Shown piece after piece: positions 1 through 5,693 of a stretch of 7,282 nucleotides of DNA. This DNA comes from Pirellulaceae bacterium (GTDB lineage Bacteria; Planctomycetota; Planctomycetia; Pirellulales; Pirellulaceae): NCBI GenBank assembly GCA_020846515.1, contig JADLDX010000255.1, positions 1-7,282 on the forward strand, given 5' to 3'. The position numbers and the translations under genes are program-made. The notes beneath the pieces were generated by a model. The model saw only the letters and a program-made list of their open reading frames with translations, had not been told where the DNA came from and did not search any database. Each line of letters starts with the position of its first letter. The first letter of the stretch is position 1.

Positions 1-62
1 CGGCTTGCGCCGATTCCGCTAGAACCCATGGTTGAGTACGCGCTAACGGATTACAGGCGATC

Positions 63-1214
63 TTGTCAAATAACCAAACTGTACCTAAACATATTTTACC
101 TACGATCGTGCTTGGGCAAGTCTGCGTGACGTCGACGTGGTTTGCACCCAACGCCATCATGGGCGAACTGACCCAGCTCTGGCAAAGTCAAGCCAGCATT
201 GGTGCGGTGACCACGGCCGTGCAGCTTGGCTTTATCGCCGGCACCTTGCTCTTCGGTGTCACGGGCCTGGCCGATCGAGTGTCACTCCGTTGGTTGTTCC
301 TGTTCTGTGCCTGGTCAGCGGCGGGGAGCAACGCAGGTTTGCTCTGGGCGCCGGAGAATGTTTCTCTGGTGCTTGTATGTCGGCTACTGACCGGATTTTC
401 ATTGGCCGGCGTCTATCCGGTCGGGATGAAATTGGCCGCCAGCTGGTATGTCGGAGGGTTAGGTAGAGCCTTAGGCTACCTGGTTGGCGCATTGGTATTG
501 GGGACCGCCTCACCTCATCTGATGCAAGCGTTGAACCTAGTCGAGCACTGGCAGTTTGTCATCTGGAGCTCAACGGTTGCAGCCCTGGTCGGTGGTCTGG
601 TCGTGGCCACAGTAACGACAGGGCCCCACGTGCGCTCAAGCGGGCCAGTGCGTGTCGTCGACTTGTACCGATCCCTATGGCAACCAGAATTTCGTGCTTG
701 CGTGGTCGGTTACTTTGGACACATGTGGGAACTGTATGCCTTTTGGGCTTGGATGCCTCTGTGGATCGCGACACTGAAGTTCGATGCGCGGTCCAGTTCG
801 CTGCTGGCGTTCGCCGTGATCGCCAGCGGCGCGATTAGCTGTGCCCTAGGTGGGCTGGCAGCAGTCCGTTGGGGCAGTCGCACTGTGGCGGTGATGAATT
901 TGCGTCTCTCGGCCATCTGCTGTTTGATCTCGCCGCTGGTTTATATGTGGGGTGGTTGGTGGTTGATCGGCTTGTTGATCGTGTGGGGCCTGGTGGTCGT
1001 CGGCGATTCACCTCAGCTATCCGCTTTGAATGCCGCCAGCGCGCCGCGTGAGTTGGTCGGTTCAGCTCTGACGTTGACCACTTGCTTGGGCTTTAGCATT
1101 ACCGTCGCTTCGATCTTTTTGCTCGACGCGTTACGCTCGCAGATTGATCCGGCGTTTCTGTTTTGGCCGTTGGCCATCGGGCCAGTCGTCGGCGCTTGGT
1201 CCTTGCGCCGCTAA
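63..1214 (+). CDS. MFS transporter, 12 transmembrane helices, substrate unknown
   Basis: Inner-membrane secondary transporter of the major facilitator superfamily, 383 aa, a usual length for a 12-helix member. Hydrophobic segments lie near residues 10-32, 45-66, 75-96, 100-122, 136-156, 163-184, 212-238, 247-270, two between 275 and 325, 332-356 and 365-381, with a longer hydrophilic loop near 185-211 between the halves. The loop after helix 2 has a motif-A-like sequence, GVTGLADRVSLR (65-76), with the conserved Asp71-Arg72. The start is TTG at 63: an in-frame TGA lies at 33-35, no other start codon falls between, and a short AGG at 55-57 sits 5 nt upstream. The stop TAA at 1212-1214 lies inside the first partial copy of the downstream repeat. 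The gene converges with the minus-strand genes. The family is clear. The substrate is not, and a GHMWELYAFWAW stretch (about 219-230) may help place the subfamily. Confidence 0.9.
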   Translation: MSNNQTVPKHILPTIVLGQVCVTSTWFAPNAIMGELTQLWQSQASIGAVTTAVQLGFIAGTLLFGVTGLADRVSLRWLFLFCAWSAAGSNAGLLWAPENVSLVLVCRLLTGFSLAGVYPVGMKLAASWYVGGLGRALGYLVGALVLGTASPHLMQALNLVEHWQFVIWSSTVAALVGGLVVATVTTGPHVRSSGPVRVVDLYRSLWQPEFRACVVGYFGHMWELYAFWAWMPLWIATLKFDARSSSLLAFAVIASGAISCALGGLAAVRWGSRTVAVMNLRLSAICCLISPLVYMWGGWWLIGLLIVWGLVVVGDSPQLSALNAASAPRELVGSALTLTTCLGFSITVASIFLLDALRSQIDPAFLFWPLAIGPVVGAWSLRR

Positions 1215-1224
1215 CCCTCCTGCT

Positions 1225-1425
1225 GAACTAACCCTCCTGCTGCGTAGCAGCGGGAGGGTCGACTAGCGGCAGCTCAGTCGGGGAGGGGGTCTCCCGTGCT
1301 AACCAAGCATGAAGCATTTCGCTGCGGACTCGTCTGTGCGGCGCACGCACCCTCCCCGAAAAAACAGGCTGCAGTAGCGCCTGTTTTTTCGACCCTCCCG
1401 GGCGCTGCGCTGGGAGGGTTAGTTC
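1225..1425. repeat. Repeat unit 1, 201 bp with 13-bp terminal inverted repeats
   Basis: The unit opens with gaactaaccctcc (1225-1237) and closes with its exact reverse complement ggagggttagttc (1413-1425). Inside it holds a 13-bp hairpin with a 3-nt loop (arms 1231-1243 and 1247-1259, one G-T wobble), a core at 1260-1350, a long-range pairing of cggggaggg (1279-1287) with ccctccccg (1350-1358), the terminator-like hairpin 1357-1391, and an accctccc/gggagggt hairpin (1392-1399 with 1412-1419). It encodes no recognisable protein. It could be a non-autonomous MITE-like element, a structured RNA, or a terminator cassette; the sequence does not decide between them. Confidence 0.8.
1357..1391. terminator. 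Bidirectional intrinsic terminator-like hairpin in unit 1
   Basis: A perfect 13-bp stem: cgaaaaaacaggc (1357-1369) pairs with gcctgttttttcg (1379-1391) around a 9-nt loop. Because the A-run and T-run are part of the stem, transcripts from either strand end in a hairpin followed by a U-run of six. This suits its place between two converging genes. The GC part of the stem is only about five pairs, so efficiency is uncertain. Confidence 0.65.
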
Positions 1426-1444
1426 GACTGCTGCGCAGCCGCGG

Positions 1445-1632
1445 GAACTAACCCTCTTGCTGCGTAGCAGCGGGAGGGTCGACTGGCGTCAGCTCAGTCG
1501 GGGAGGGGGCCTCCCGTGCTAACCAAGCATGAAGCATTTCGCTGCGGACTCGTCTGTGCGGCGCATGCACCCTCCCCGAAAAAAACACGCTTACGCGCGT
1601 GTTTTTTTCGACCCTCCCAGAGGGAGGGTTAG
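1445..1632. repeat. Repeat unit 2, tandem copy at a 220-bp offset
   Basis: Positions 1445-1584 match 1225-1364 of unit 1 at a fixed 220-bp offset with five substitutions in 140 bp (at unit-2 positions 1457, 1485, 1489, 1510 and 1566). The 55-bp core 1511-1565 is identical to 1291-1345. After this the stem of the terminator-like hairpin differs in sequence but remains perfectly paired. The last hairpin keeps its 8-bp arms (1611-1618 and 1622-1629), but the loop shrinks from 12 nt to 3. The right end keeps ggagggttag but has lost the final ttc seen in unit 1. Confidence 0.8.
1577..1610. terminator. Bidirectional intrinsic terminator-like hairpin in unit 2
   Basis: A perfect 14-bp stem: cgaaaaaaacacgc (1577-1590) pairs with gcgtgtttttttcg (1597-1610) around a 6-nt loop, giving a seven-base U-run on either strand. 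It is the first such structure met by transcripts leaving the minus-strand btaA-btaB-peptidase genes, 36 nt past the peptidase stop codon. It is the likely terminator of that operon. Confidence 0.7.
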
Positions 1633-1645
1633 TGCTGCGCAGCAG

Positions 1646-2248
1646 TCAAACCGCTTGCTCTAGCAGATCGTCCAGGATAATGGCTACTGCCTGGGCGAGG
1701 GTAGCGACGGGGAGTGAGGGTAGCGGCTGGGAAGAAGTGACAACCTGCTCCGTGGCCAAGGGCAGATGCACAAAGCCCACGGGAATGATGCGATCAGACT
1801 GCGCTACCCAGTGATGCGACAAGTACATGATGGCGTTGCACAAGTAAGTCCCAGCGTGATACGAGATTTGCGTGGGAATCGCCTGCTCTCGCAAACGCTG
1901 GCTCCAACGATTCAATGGCATGTGCGAGCGATAAGCTTCGGGGCCATCGACAATCAGACGCTCGACGCCCTCACCGCTTTCACTCATCGATCCACCAGCG
2001 TTGACTGCCAAGGTTTCCAACCGCACCGTCGCACTCCCAGGGGCTTGCCCCAAATGCAACACCGCGTCAAAACCCTGCGATAGATCTTTATAGAGCGCCG
2101 AATGCAGGCGATCAAAATCGACTGGATACCTGCGCGTCACCAGCCAACTGGTCGGCGGACGAATGCGCAGGAGCTCGACCAACGTCAGCCAACTCGAGTT
2201 GGTCGGCCACTGGCCATAGGGTTCAAAAGCGGTCAGGAGTACTCGCAT
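1646..2248 (-). CDS. pcp: Pyroglutamyl-peptidase I (peptidase family C15)
   Basis: Cytoplasmic cysteine peptidase that removes N-terminal pyroglutamate from peptides. From the ATG at 2248 it has 200 aa, close to the family's usual 200-215. The N-terminus MRVLLTAFEPYGQWPTNSSW matches the family opening (GFEPFGG..NPS). The catalytic triad is visible: Glu78 in TVRLETLAVN, Cys137 in GTYLCNAIMY and His161 in GFVHLPLATEQ, corresponding to the Glu/Cys/His known in this family. A TTG at 2287 would add 13 residues (MAEPRDDRTLGSA). I prefer the ATG because family members start at this strand, although neither start has a strong Shine-Dalgarno. It follows btaB on the same strand with a 59-nt gap and is probably co-transcribed. 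The usual GG after the FEPF/Y motif is GQ here, a mild divergence. Confidence 0.85.
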   Translation of the reverse strand: MRVLLTAFEPYGQWPTNSSWLTLVELLRIRPPTSWLVTRRYPVDFDRLHSALYKDLSQGFDAVLHLGQAPGSATVRLETLAVNAGGSMSESGEGVERLIVDGPEAYRSHMPLNRWSQRLREQAIPTQISYHAGTYLCNAIMYLSHHWVAQSDRIIPVGFVHLPLATEQVVTSSQPLPSLPVATLAQAVAIILDDLLEQAV

Positions 2249-2307
2249 TGCGCTGCCGAGAGTGCGGTCGTCGCGTGGCTCGGCCAATGCTTAAAGCAAA
2301 TGACCGG

Positions 2308-3036
2308 TCAGCGCTTGCGACCAATAAATTGGTAATACGGAGTTCGAATCAATGGTACATAGGGTACTTTGGAGCGCGCCTCCTTGCACCATATTTGTTC
2401 AAAATGCGAGCGTAAAAATGGTAGATGATCCGCCGACGGAAAAACATTGTCGCTGGCAAACCATACTGGCCAGAAGCTGCGCGTGAACCACGAATGCCGC
2501 GTACTACCTGCCGCAGCGTGCTTGCGAGCCACATAAAAATCGACCACGCCTACCACCCCACCTGGCTTGAGCATCCGCATGGCGTTTTCAATGGCCGCAA
2601 ACCAATCAGGGATCATCGTCAAGGAATACGAAAACGTTACGACATCAACCTGTCCCTCGGGCGGTTGCCAGGTGGTCGCGTCAGCTTCTACCGCTTCCAC
2701 ATGCTGCCAGGCGTTGGTGGCAAAACGTCGACGCGCCACTTCCAACAGGGACGAGGCCAAATCGACGACATACGCGCGGCGCAGCGCCGGCACTCGATCG
2801 CGTATGAATTCCAAGTTCGATCCAGTACCGCCACCCAAGTCGACCCATATGCCCTGCTCGGGCAATTCGATTTGTCGATAAAGTTCTTCACGACCATGCA
2901 GCAAACGTTTACGAAAATCGTCGTACGCGTCGGCTTGTCCAGAATAGAAATTCTCCATGCGCTCAGCATGACTCTTGCCGCGAACAGGTCGCAACACCAA
3001 GTGATACAGAATGCGCAGGTCAGATAGTAACGACAT
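2308..3036 (-). CDS. btaB: BtaB-type SAM-dependent N-methyltransferase for betaine lipid (DGTS) synthesis
   Basis: Predicted to add three methyl groups from S-adenosylmethionine to the amine of diacylglyceryl-homoserine, giving the betaine lipid DGTS. The protein has 242 aa. It has a class I Rossmann fold: motif I is VDLGGGTGSN (65-74), the acidic end of strand 2 is VVDL (Asp92), followed by a VTFSYSLTMIPDWFAAIENA segment and MLKPGGVVGVVDFYV. The BtaB-like N-terminus ERMENFYSGQADAYDDF..RLLHGR precedes the fold. The start is set at the ATG at 3036, which has AAGG 5 nt upstream. A TTG at 3048 would add four residues and overlap the btaA stop. The gene begins 8 nt after btaA, which strongly supports the functional pairing. 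From the sequence alone it would be only a generic methyltransferase; the neighbour makes BtaB the best reading. Confidence 0.85.
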   Translation of the reverse strand: MSLLSDLRILYHLVLRPVRGKSHAERMENFYSGQADAYDDFRKRLLHGREELYRQIELPEQGIWVDLGGGTGSNLEFIRDRVPALRRAYVVDLASSLLEVARRRFATNAWQHVEAVEADATTWQPPEGQVDVVTFSYSLTMIPDWFAAIENAMRMLKPGGVVGVVDFYVARKHAAAGSTRHSWFTRSFWPVWFASDNVFPSADHLPFLRSHFEQIWCKEARSKVPYVPLIRTPYYQFIGRKR

Positions 3037-3041
3037 GCTCA

Positions 3042-3046
3042 CCTTC
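3042..3046 (-). promoter_or_regulatory. Ribosome binding site of btaB
   Basis: On the minus strand, GAAGGTGAGCATG places GAAGG 5 nt before the ATG at 3036. It overlaps the btaA TGA stop (3047-3045), so ribosomes finishing btaA end on the btaB site. This favours translational coupling and the ATG over the upstream TTG at 3048. Confidence 0.6.
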
Positions 3047-4232
3047 AAGCGGCTAGATCGGCGATATAAAAGCTGCCATACGTGTGCACGCGATCCAGTT
3101 CGTGCAATTGTGCCGCCAGATCGGTGTTGTAACGGAGCAATTCGGACAGCCGCCGCGGTTTACCGTCGACCAACACATTGACGTCATTGATGAACTCAGT
3201 TCGCAACCCGCCGCTGCGCCATAAGATGCGTGCCTTGGGCGCAGCCCGCTTGAGGATGGCTTGCCACTCGGATTCCAAAAGCGGAAAAAAGTGATCGGAC
3301 AGCCAATCCATATGGTCCAACAAGATAAAACGCGTGATCTGGACTTCGCTCTTGGTCAGAAAACCCTCGACGCTGTCGGTATGCACCGAGACATTGTCGA
3401 CTTGACGTGCCTTGAGCTGCTGGAAGTTTTCGGGCTTGAGGTACTCCGGACAACAGGTCGGGCTGTACTTGCCCGTGATGTACACGCGCCAAAAGTAGTT
3501 GTCGCGAATCGGTAGCTTGGCAAACACGGCTTCCATCGAGTCCTGAATGAACTGGATGATGCCACCTGGATACTGGTTTTCGATTTGTTGACGCTGAGCT
3601 TTCGGGACACCCAACATCGATAGTGTCGTGTCGCGGTTCAGCGTAAATCGCAGCGAACGACTCCAGAAGCGATCGCGAATCTGTTCGTAAATCTTCATCT
3701 GCTCTTGGACTGTCTGGGCCTCCATGAGCACATTGATTTCAGGACGCACGCGAGCCACACGGTCAATATAGAAGTTGATCCCGCGTGCAAAACTGCCGGA
3801 CGTACCGCGAAAGTAGAAGCTTCGTTTCGGGTTATCGAAGAACTTAATCCACCGATCCCAATAACTCTGGGCCCAAGTGGAGAGCGTACCACGCAGAGTT
3901 TGTTGGTAGAGCTCGCCGGCCCGCGGGTGATGCCCCTCGCCAAACATTCGATAAAAGTCTTCGTACTGCAAATGCCGAATGCCAGCGATTTTCAGTTCCA
4001 GCAGCGCATTCTGACGCGGGTTCATATCGACCGCATGCACGTGCCCAGCGCCCGCGATGGCGTAGTCCAGCGCGTTGCAGCCAGCCGATGTGATCACCAA
4101 CACGCGATCGTTCTGTGTTAATTCCAACGCGCGGCGATCGAGTCTCGGATCTTCCCAACAAGTGTTGTAGACCAGGTTATTGCCATGGACGAATTTGAAG
4201 ACTCGTCCGCTAATCCAATTGCTGAGCGACAT
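3045..4232 (-). CDS. btaA: BtaA: SAM:diacylglycerol 3-amino-3-carboxypropyltransferase (DUF3419 family)
   Basis: First enzyme of betaine lipid synthesis. It moves the 3-amino-3-carboxypropyl group of S-adenosylmethionine to diacylglycerol, forming diacylglyceryl-homoserine, probably at the inner face of the membrane. The 395 aa length is usual for the family. Family marks are NLVYNTCWEDPRLD (19-32), the SAM-binding VLVITSAGCNALDYAIAGAG (44-63) with VDMNPRQNALLELK (68-81), and a late LLDHMDWLSD segment. There is no signal peptide or clear membrane helix. The ATG at 4232 is the only usable start: an in-frame TAA lies at 4265-4263 and no other start codon lies between. No Shine-Dalgarno is seen (the leader reads AGCCCTTTTTATG), so initiation may be weak or leaderless. 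btaB follows after 8 nt. No clear Pho-box was found upstream, although bta genes in other bacteria respond to phosphate limitation. Confidence 0.92.
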   Translation of the reverse strand: MSLSNWISGRVFKFVHGNNLVYNTCWEDPRLDRRALELTQNDRVLVITSAGCNALDYAIAGAGHVHAVDMNPRQNALLELKIAGIRHLQYEDFYRMFGEGHHPRAGELYQQTLRGTLSTWAQSYWDRWIKFFDNPKRSFYFRGTSGSFARGINFYIDRVARVRPEINVLMEAQTVQEQMKIYEQIRDRFWSRSLRFTLNRDTTLSMLGVPKAQRQQIENQYPGGIIQFIQDSMEAVFAKLPIRDNYFWRVYITGKYSPTCCPEYLKPENFQQLKARQVDNVSVHTDSVEGFLTKSEVQITRFILLDHMDWLSDHFFPLLESEWQAILKRAAPKARILWRSGGLRTEFINDVNVLVDGKPRRLSELLRYNTDLAAQLHELDRVHTYGSFYIADLAA

Positions 4233-4354
4233 AAAAAGGGCTAATGGTAGGCTAAGAGATGTTTATGGGTGGATCAGCCGGCCGGCCGCTGCAGCTATGG
4301 TAGCGGCAAGCCAACCAAAAGCCCAGATGGCAGCAACAAGTGGCCTGGCAGCCG
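4233..4354 (-). other. Intergenic leader of btaA
   Basis: A 122-bp gap between the mannose-1-phosphate guanylyltransferase stop and the btaA start. It holds a 10-bp palindrome, cggccggccg (4279-4288), and otherwise nothing I can assign. No convincing -35/-10 pair or T-tract terminator is visible, so whether btaA has its own promoter or is read from upstream is open. Confidence 0.5.
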
Positions 4355-5434
4355 CTACAAAAACTCCGCCCAACCGCGAGCCTGCAGCTGCTTGACAACT
4401 TCTCGAACCCGTTCCTCTTCACTTTTCGGGGCCACCAACGTGGCGTTGGGCGTGTGGACGACAATCGTATCCTGCAAACCGATGGTTACGATCAAATGGT
4501 CAGGCTGGCCGTAGACAATCATGCGTTGGCTTTCGATCGGCAGGAACCGACCTTGGATACAATTGCCTTGTTCGTCCGGTGCGGTCAAACGCCCGATAGC
4601 TTGCCAACTGCCAACGTCGTCCCAGGTGAAGGGCACTTCGATAACTGCCACATCGTCGTAGCGTTCCATAACGGCGTAGTCGATCGACTTGCCGGAGATT
4701 TTCTCGAACTCGCGTTGCAGCGTAATCGGAAAACGGGGCGTGCCCAATGACTCAGCAATCGTATCGATGTGCTGCATCATGGTCGGTTCAAACTGGCGCA
4801 GCGCATTCAGGATCGTCTGAGCGCGCCACATGAAAATGCCGCTGTTCCAATAGTAGGTGCCGGCCTGCAAGTACTGCTCGGCGGTATGACGATCGGGTTT
4901 CTCGCGGAAGGAGGCCACTTTGAAGGCCGCACCTGCATGGGCCTCTTTCAGCGATACTCCGCGCTGAATATAGCCAAACGATTCGGCGGCATAGGTGGGG
5001 CGAATGCCGAAGGTCACGATGCGATCCGGCGATTGCTCAATCAAGCGCATGCCGGTGCGCATGCAGTCTTGAAATTGTTGCTGGGTTTCGATGACGTGGT
5101 CGGCCGGCAGGACCAGCATGATGCCATCGGGATCGGCGTTGGTGATCAGACTGGCGGCCAGGGCGATGCAAGCGGCCGTATCGCGCTTCATCGGTTCGCC
5201 GATAACCTGTTCCGGTGGAATGGTCGGCAATTGATCACGCACCGCCTGGACCAATTGCCCATTGGTCATGATCAGCGTGTGTTCGGGAGAAACCAGTCCG
5301 CCTAAGCGCGTAAAGGTCGATTGGAGCATGGTTTCTTGACCAACCATACGCAGCAACTGCTTAGGAAAATCGACCCGGCTCGCAGGCCAAAAGCGCGTAC
5401 CAGAGCCGCCCGCCATGATAACCGCGTGTAACAC
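4355..5434 (-). CDS. manC: Mannose-1-phosphate guanylyltransferase (GDP-mannose pyrophosphorylase), short form
   Basis: Makes GDP-mannose from mannose-1-phosphate and GTP in the cytoplasm, feeding mannose- and fucose-type sugars into surface glycans. The 359 aa match the single-domain form; the C-terminal cupin/phosphomannose isomerase domain of the long ManC/AlgA type (about 470 aa) is absent. Visible marks: nucleotide-binding AGGSGTRFWPASR (8-20) with FPKQLL (23-28), IGEPMKRDTAAC (78-89), LPADHVI (109-115) with the metal-binding Asp112, GIRPTYAAESFGYI (143-156), REKPD (177-181), YYWNSGIFMW (194-203), SIDYAVME (250-257) and PFTWDDVGSW (268-277). The start is GTG at 5434, supported by GGGGAG 7 nt upstream and by the family N-terminus. 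The gene lies 259 bp downstream of the UAP1-like gene and upstream of btaA. Confidence 0.93.
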   Translation of the reverse strand: MLHAVIMAGGSGTRFWPASRVDFPKQLLRMVGQETMLQSTFTRLGGLVSPEHTLIMTNGQLVQAVRDQLPTIPPEQVIGEPMKRDTAACIALAASLITNADPDGIMLVLPADHVIETQQQFQDCMRTGMRLIEQSPDRIVTFGIRPTYAAESFGYIQRGVSLKEAHAGAAFKVASFREKPDRHTAEQYLQAGTYYWNSGIFMWRAQTILNALRQFEPTMMQHIDTIAESLGTPRFPITLQREFEKISGKSIDYAVMERYDDVAVIEVPFTWDDVGSWQAIGRLTAPDEQGNCIQGRFLPIESQRMIVYGQPDHLIVTIGLQDTIVVHTPNATLVAPKSEEERVREVVKQLQARGWAEFL

Positions 5435-5441
5435 TACGTAT

Positions 5442-5447
5442 CTCCCC
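5442..5447 (-). promoter_or_regulatory. Ribosome binding site of the manC GTG start
   Basis: GGGGAG on the minus strand lies 7 nt before the GTG at 5434. It decides for the GTG over any internal ATG, the first of which (residue 7) would cut into the nucleotide-binding loop. Confidence 0.65.
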
Positions 5448-5479
5448 GACGAATGCTCTTAAAATGGACAATTTTGTTA

Positions 5480-5510
5480 AGATTAGCATCGGCATTGTAG
5501 GATAGGTAAA
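5480..5510 (-). promoter_or_regulatory. Possible promoter of manC
   Basis: On the minus strand an extended -10-like TGCTAATCT (5488-5480) follows a TTTACC (5510-5505) with a 19-nt spacer. The spacer is longer than ideal, so the call rests mainly on the TGn-extended -10 and the AT-rich setting. It lies about 45 nt before the GTG start of manC. Confidence 0.25.
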
Positions 5511-5693
5511 TGAGCATCACTATCGGCCCAAGCGGGGTTATCCATAGCCTTTTCGTATCTTCTTGCGACCGCCCACTCCGTGCACACCACCAATCCACTA
5601 GCCTGACACCATCCGCTACAGGCATGTGATCCACCACAGGACATGCCTCTGCGGCACGCCGAACACCCTAAGTAAATCATTACGGGATGTCGG

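Larger units (their letters stand above)
1211..1645. repeat. Intergenic repeat cluster filling the convergent gap
   Basis: The whole space between the MFS stop and the peptidase stop is repeat sequence. In order it holds a truncated 15-nt leader module (ctaaccctcctgctg, 1211-1225, repeated at 1228-1242), unit 1 (1225-1425), a 19-nt spacer containing the palindrome gctgcgcagc (1430-1439), unit 2 (1445-1632) and a closing 12-bp palindrome, tgctgcgcagca (1633-1644). No open frame here looks like a gene. The modules recall the short, hairpin-rich intergenic repeats of planctomycete genomes, but that link is from memory and not checked. Confidence 0.85.
5435..5693 (-). other. Intergenic region upstream of manC
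   Basis: 259 bp between the UAP1-like stop and the manC start. The part nearest manC (about 5455-5515) is AT-rich and promoter-like. An inverted repeat, aggcatgt/acatgcct (5620-5627 and 5641-5648, 13-nt loop), lies nearer the upstream gene but has no T-tract, so it is a poor terminator. Minus-strand open frames of about 65 codons exist here but resemble no protein I know. Confidence 0.5.

Noticed and set aside
1..62. End of an upstream gene (a frame reading GLRRFR then TAG at 20-22)
   Set aside because: Seven codons are too few to support a gene, and another frame is also open from the edge.
1211..1645. CRISPR array
   Set aside because: Only two long copies are present, with a 220-bp period, internal inverted repeats and no unique spacers of regular size.
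1599..1814. Plus-strand open frame reaching from the repeat into the peptidase gene
   Set aside because: It begins in the terminator hairpin and runs antisense to a peptidase with an intact catalytic triad. Its product resembles nothing known.
2425..3027. 200-codon plus-strand open frame
   Set aside because: It is antisense to btaB, which has clear SAM-binding motifs and a ribosome site. Long antisense frames are common in GC-rich genes.
4233..4354. Pho-box upstream of btaA
   Set aside because: Looked for because betaine lipid genes can respond to phosphate. No pair of CTGTCAT-like repeats with the right spacing is visible.
4769..5305. 178-codon plus-strand open frame
   Set aside because: It lies fully antisense to the guanylyltransferase motifs and its low-complexity Gly/His/Asp-rich product looks like a frame shadow.
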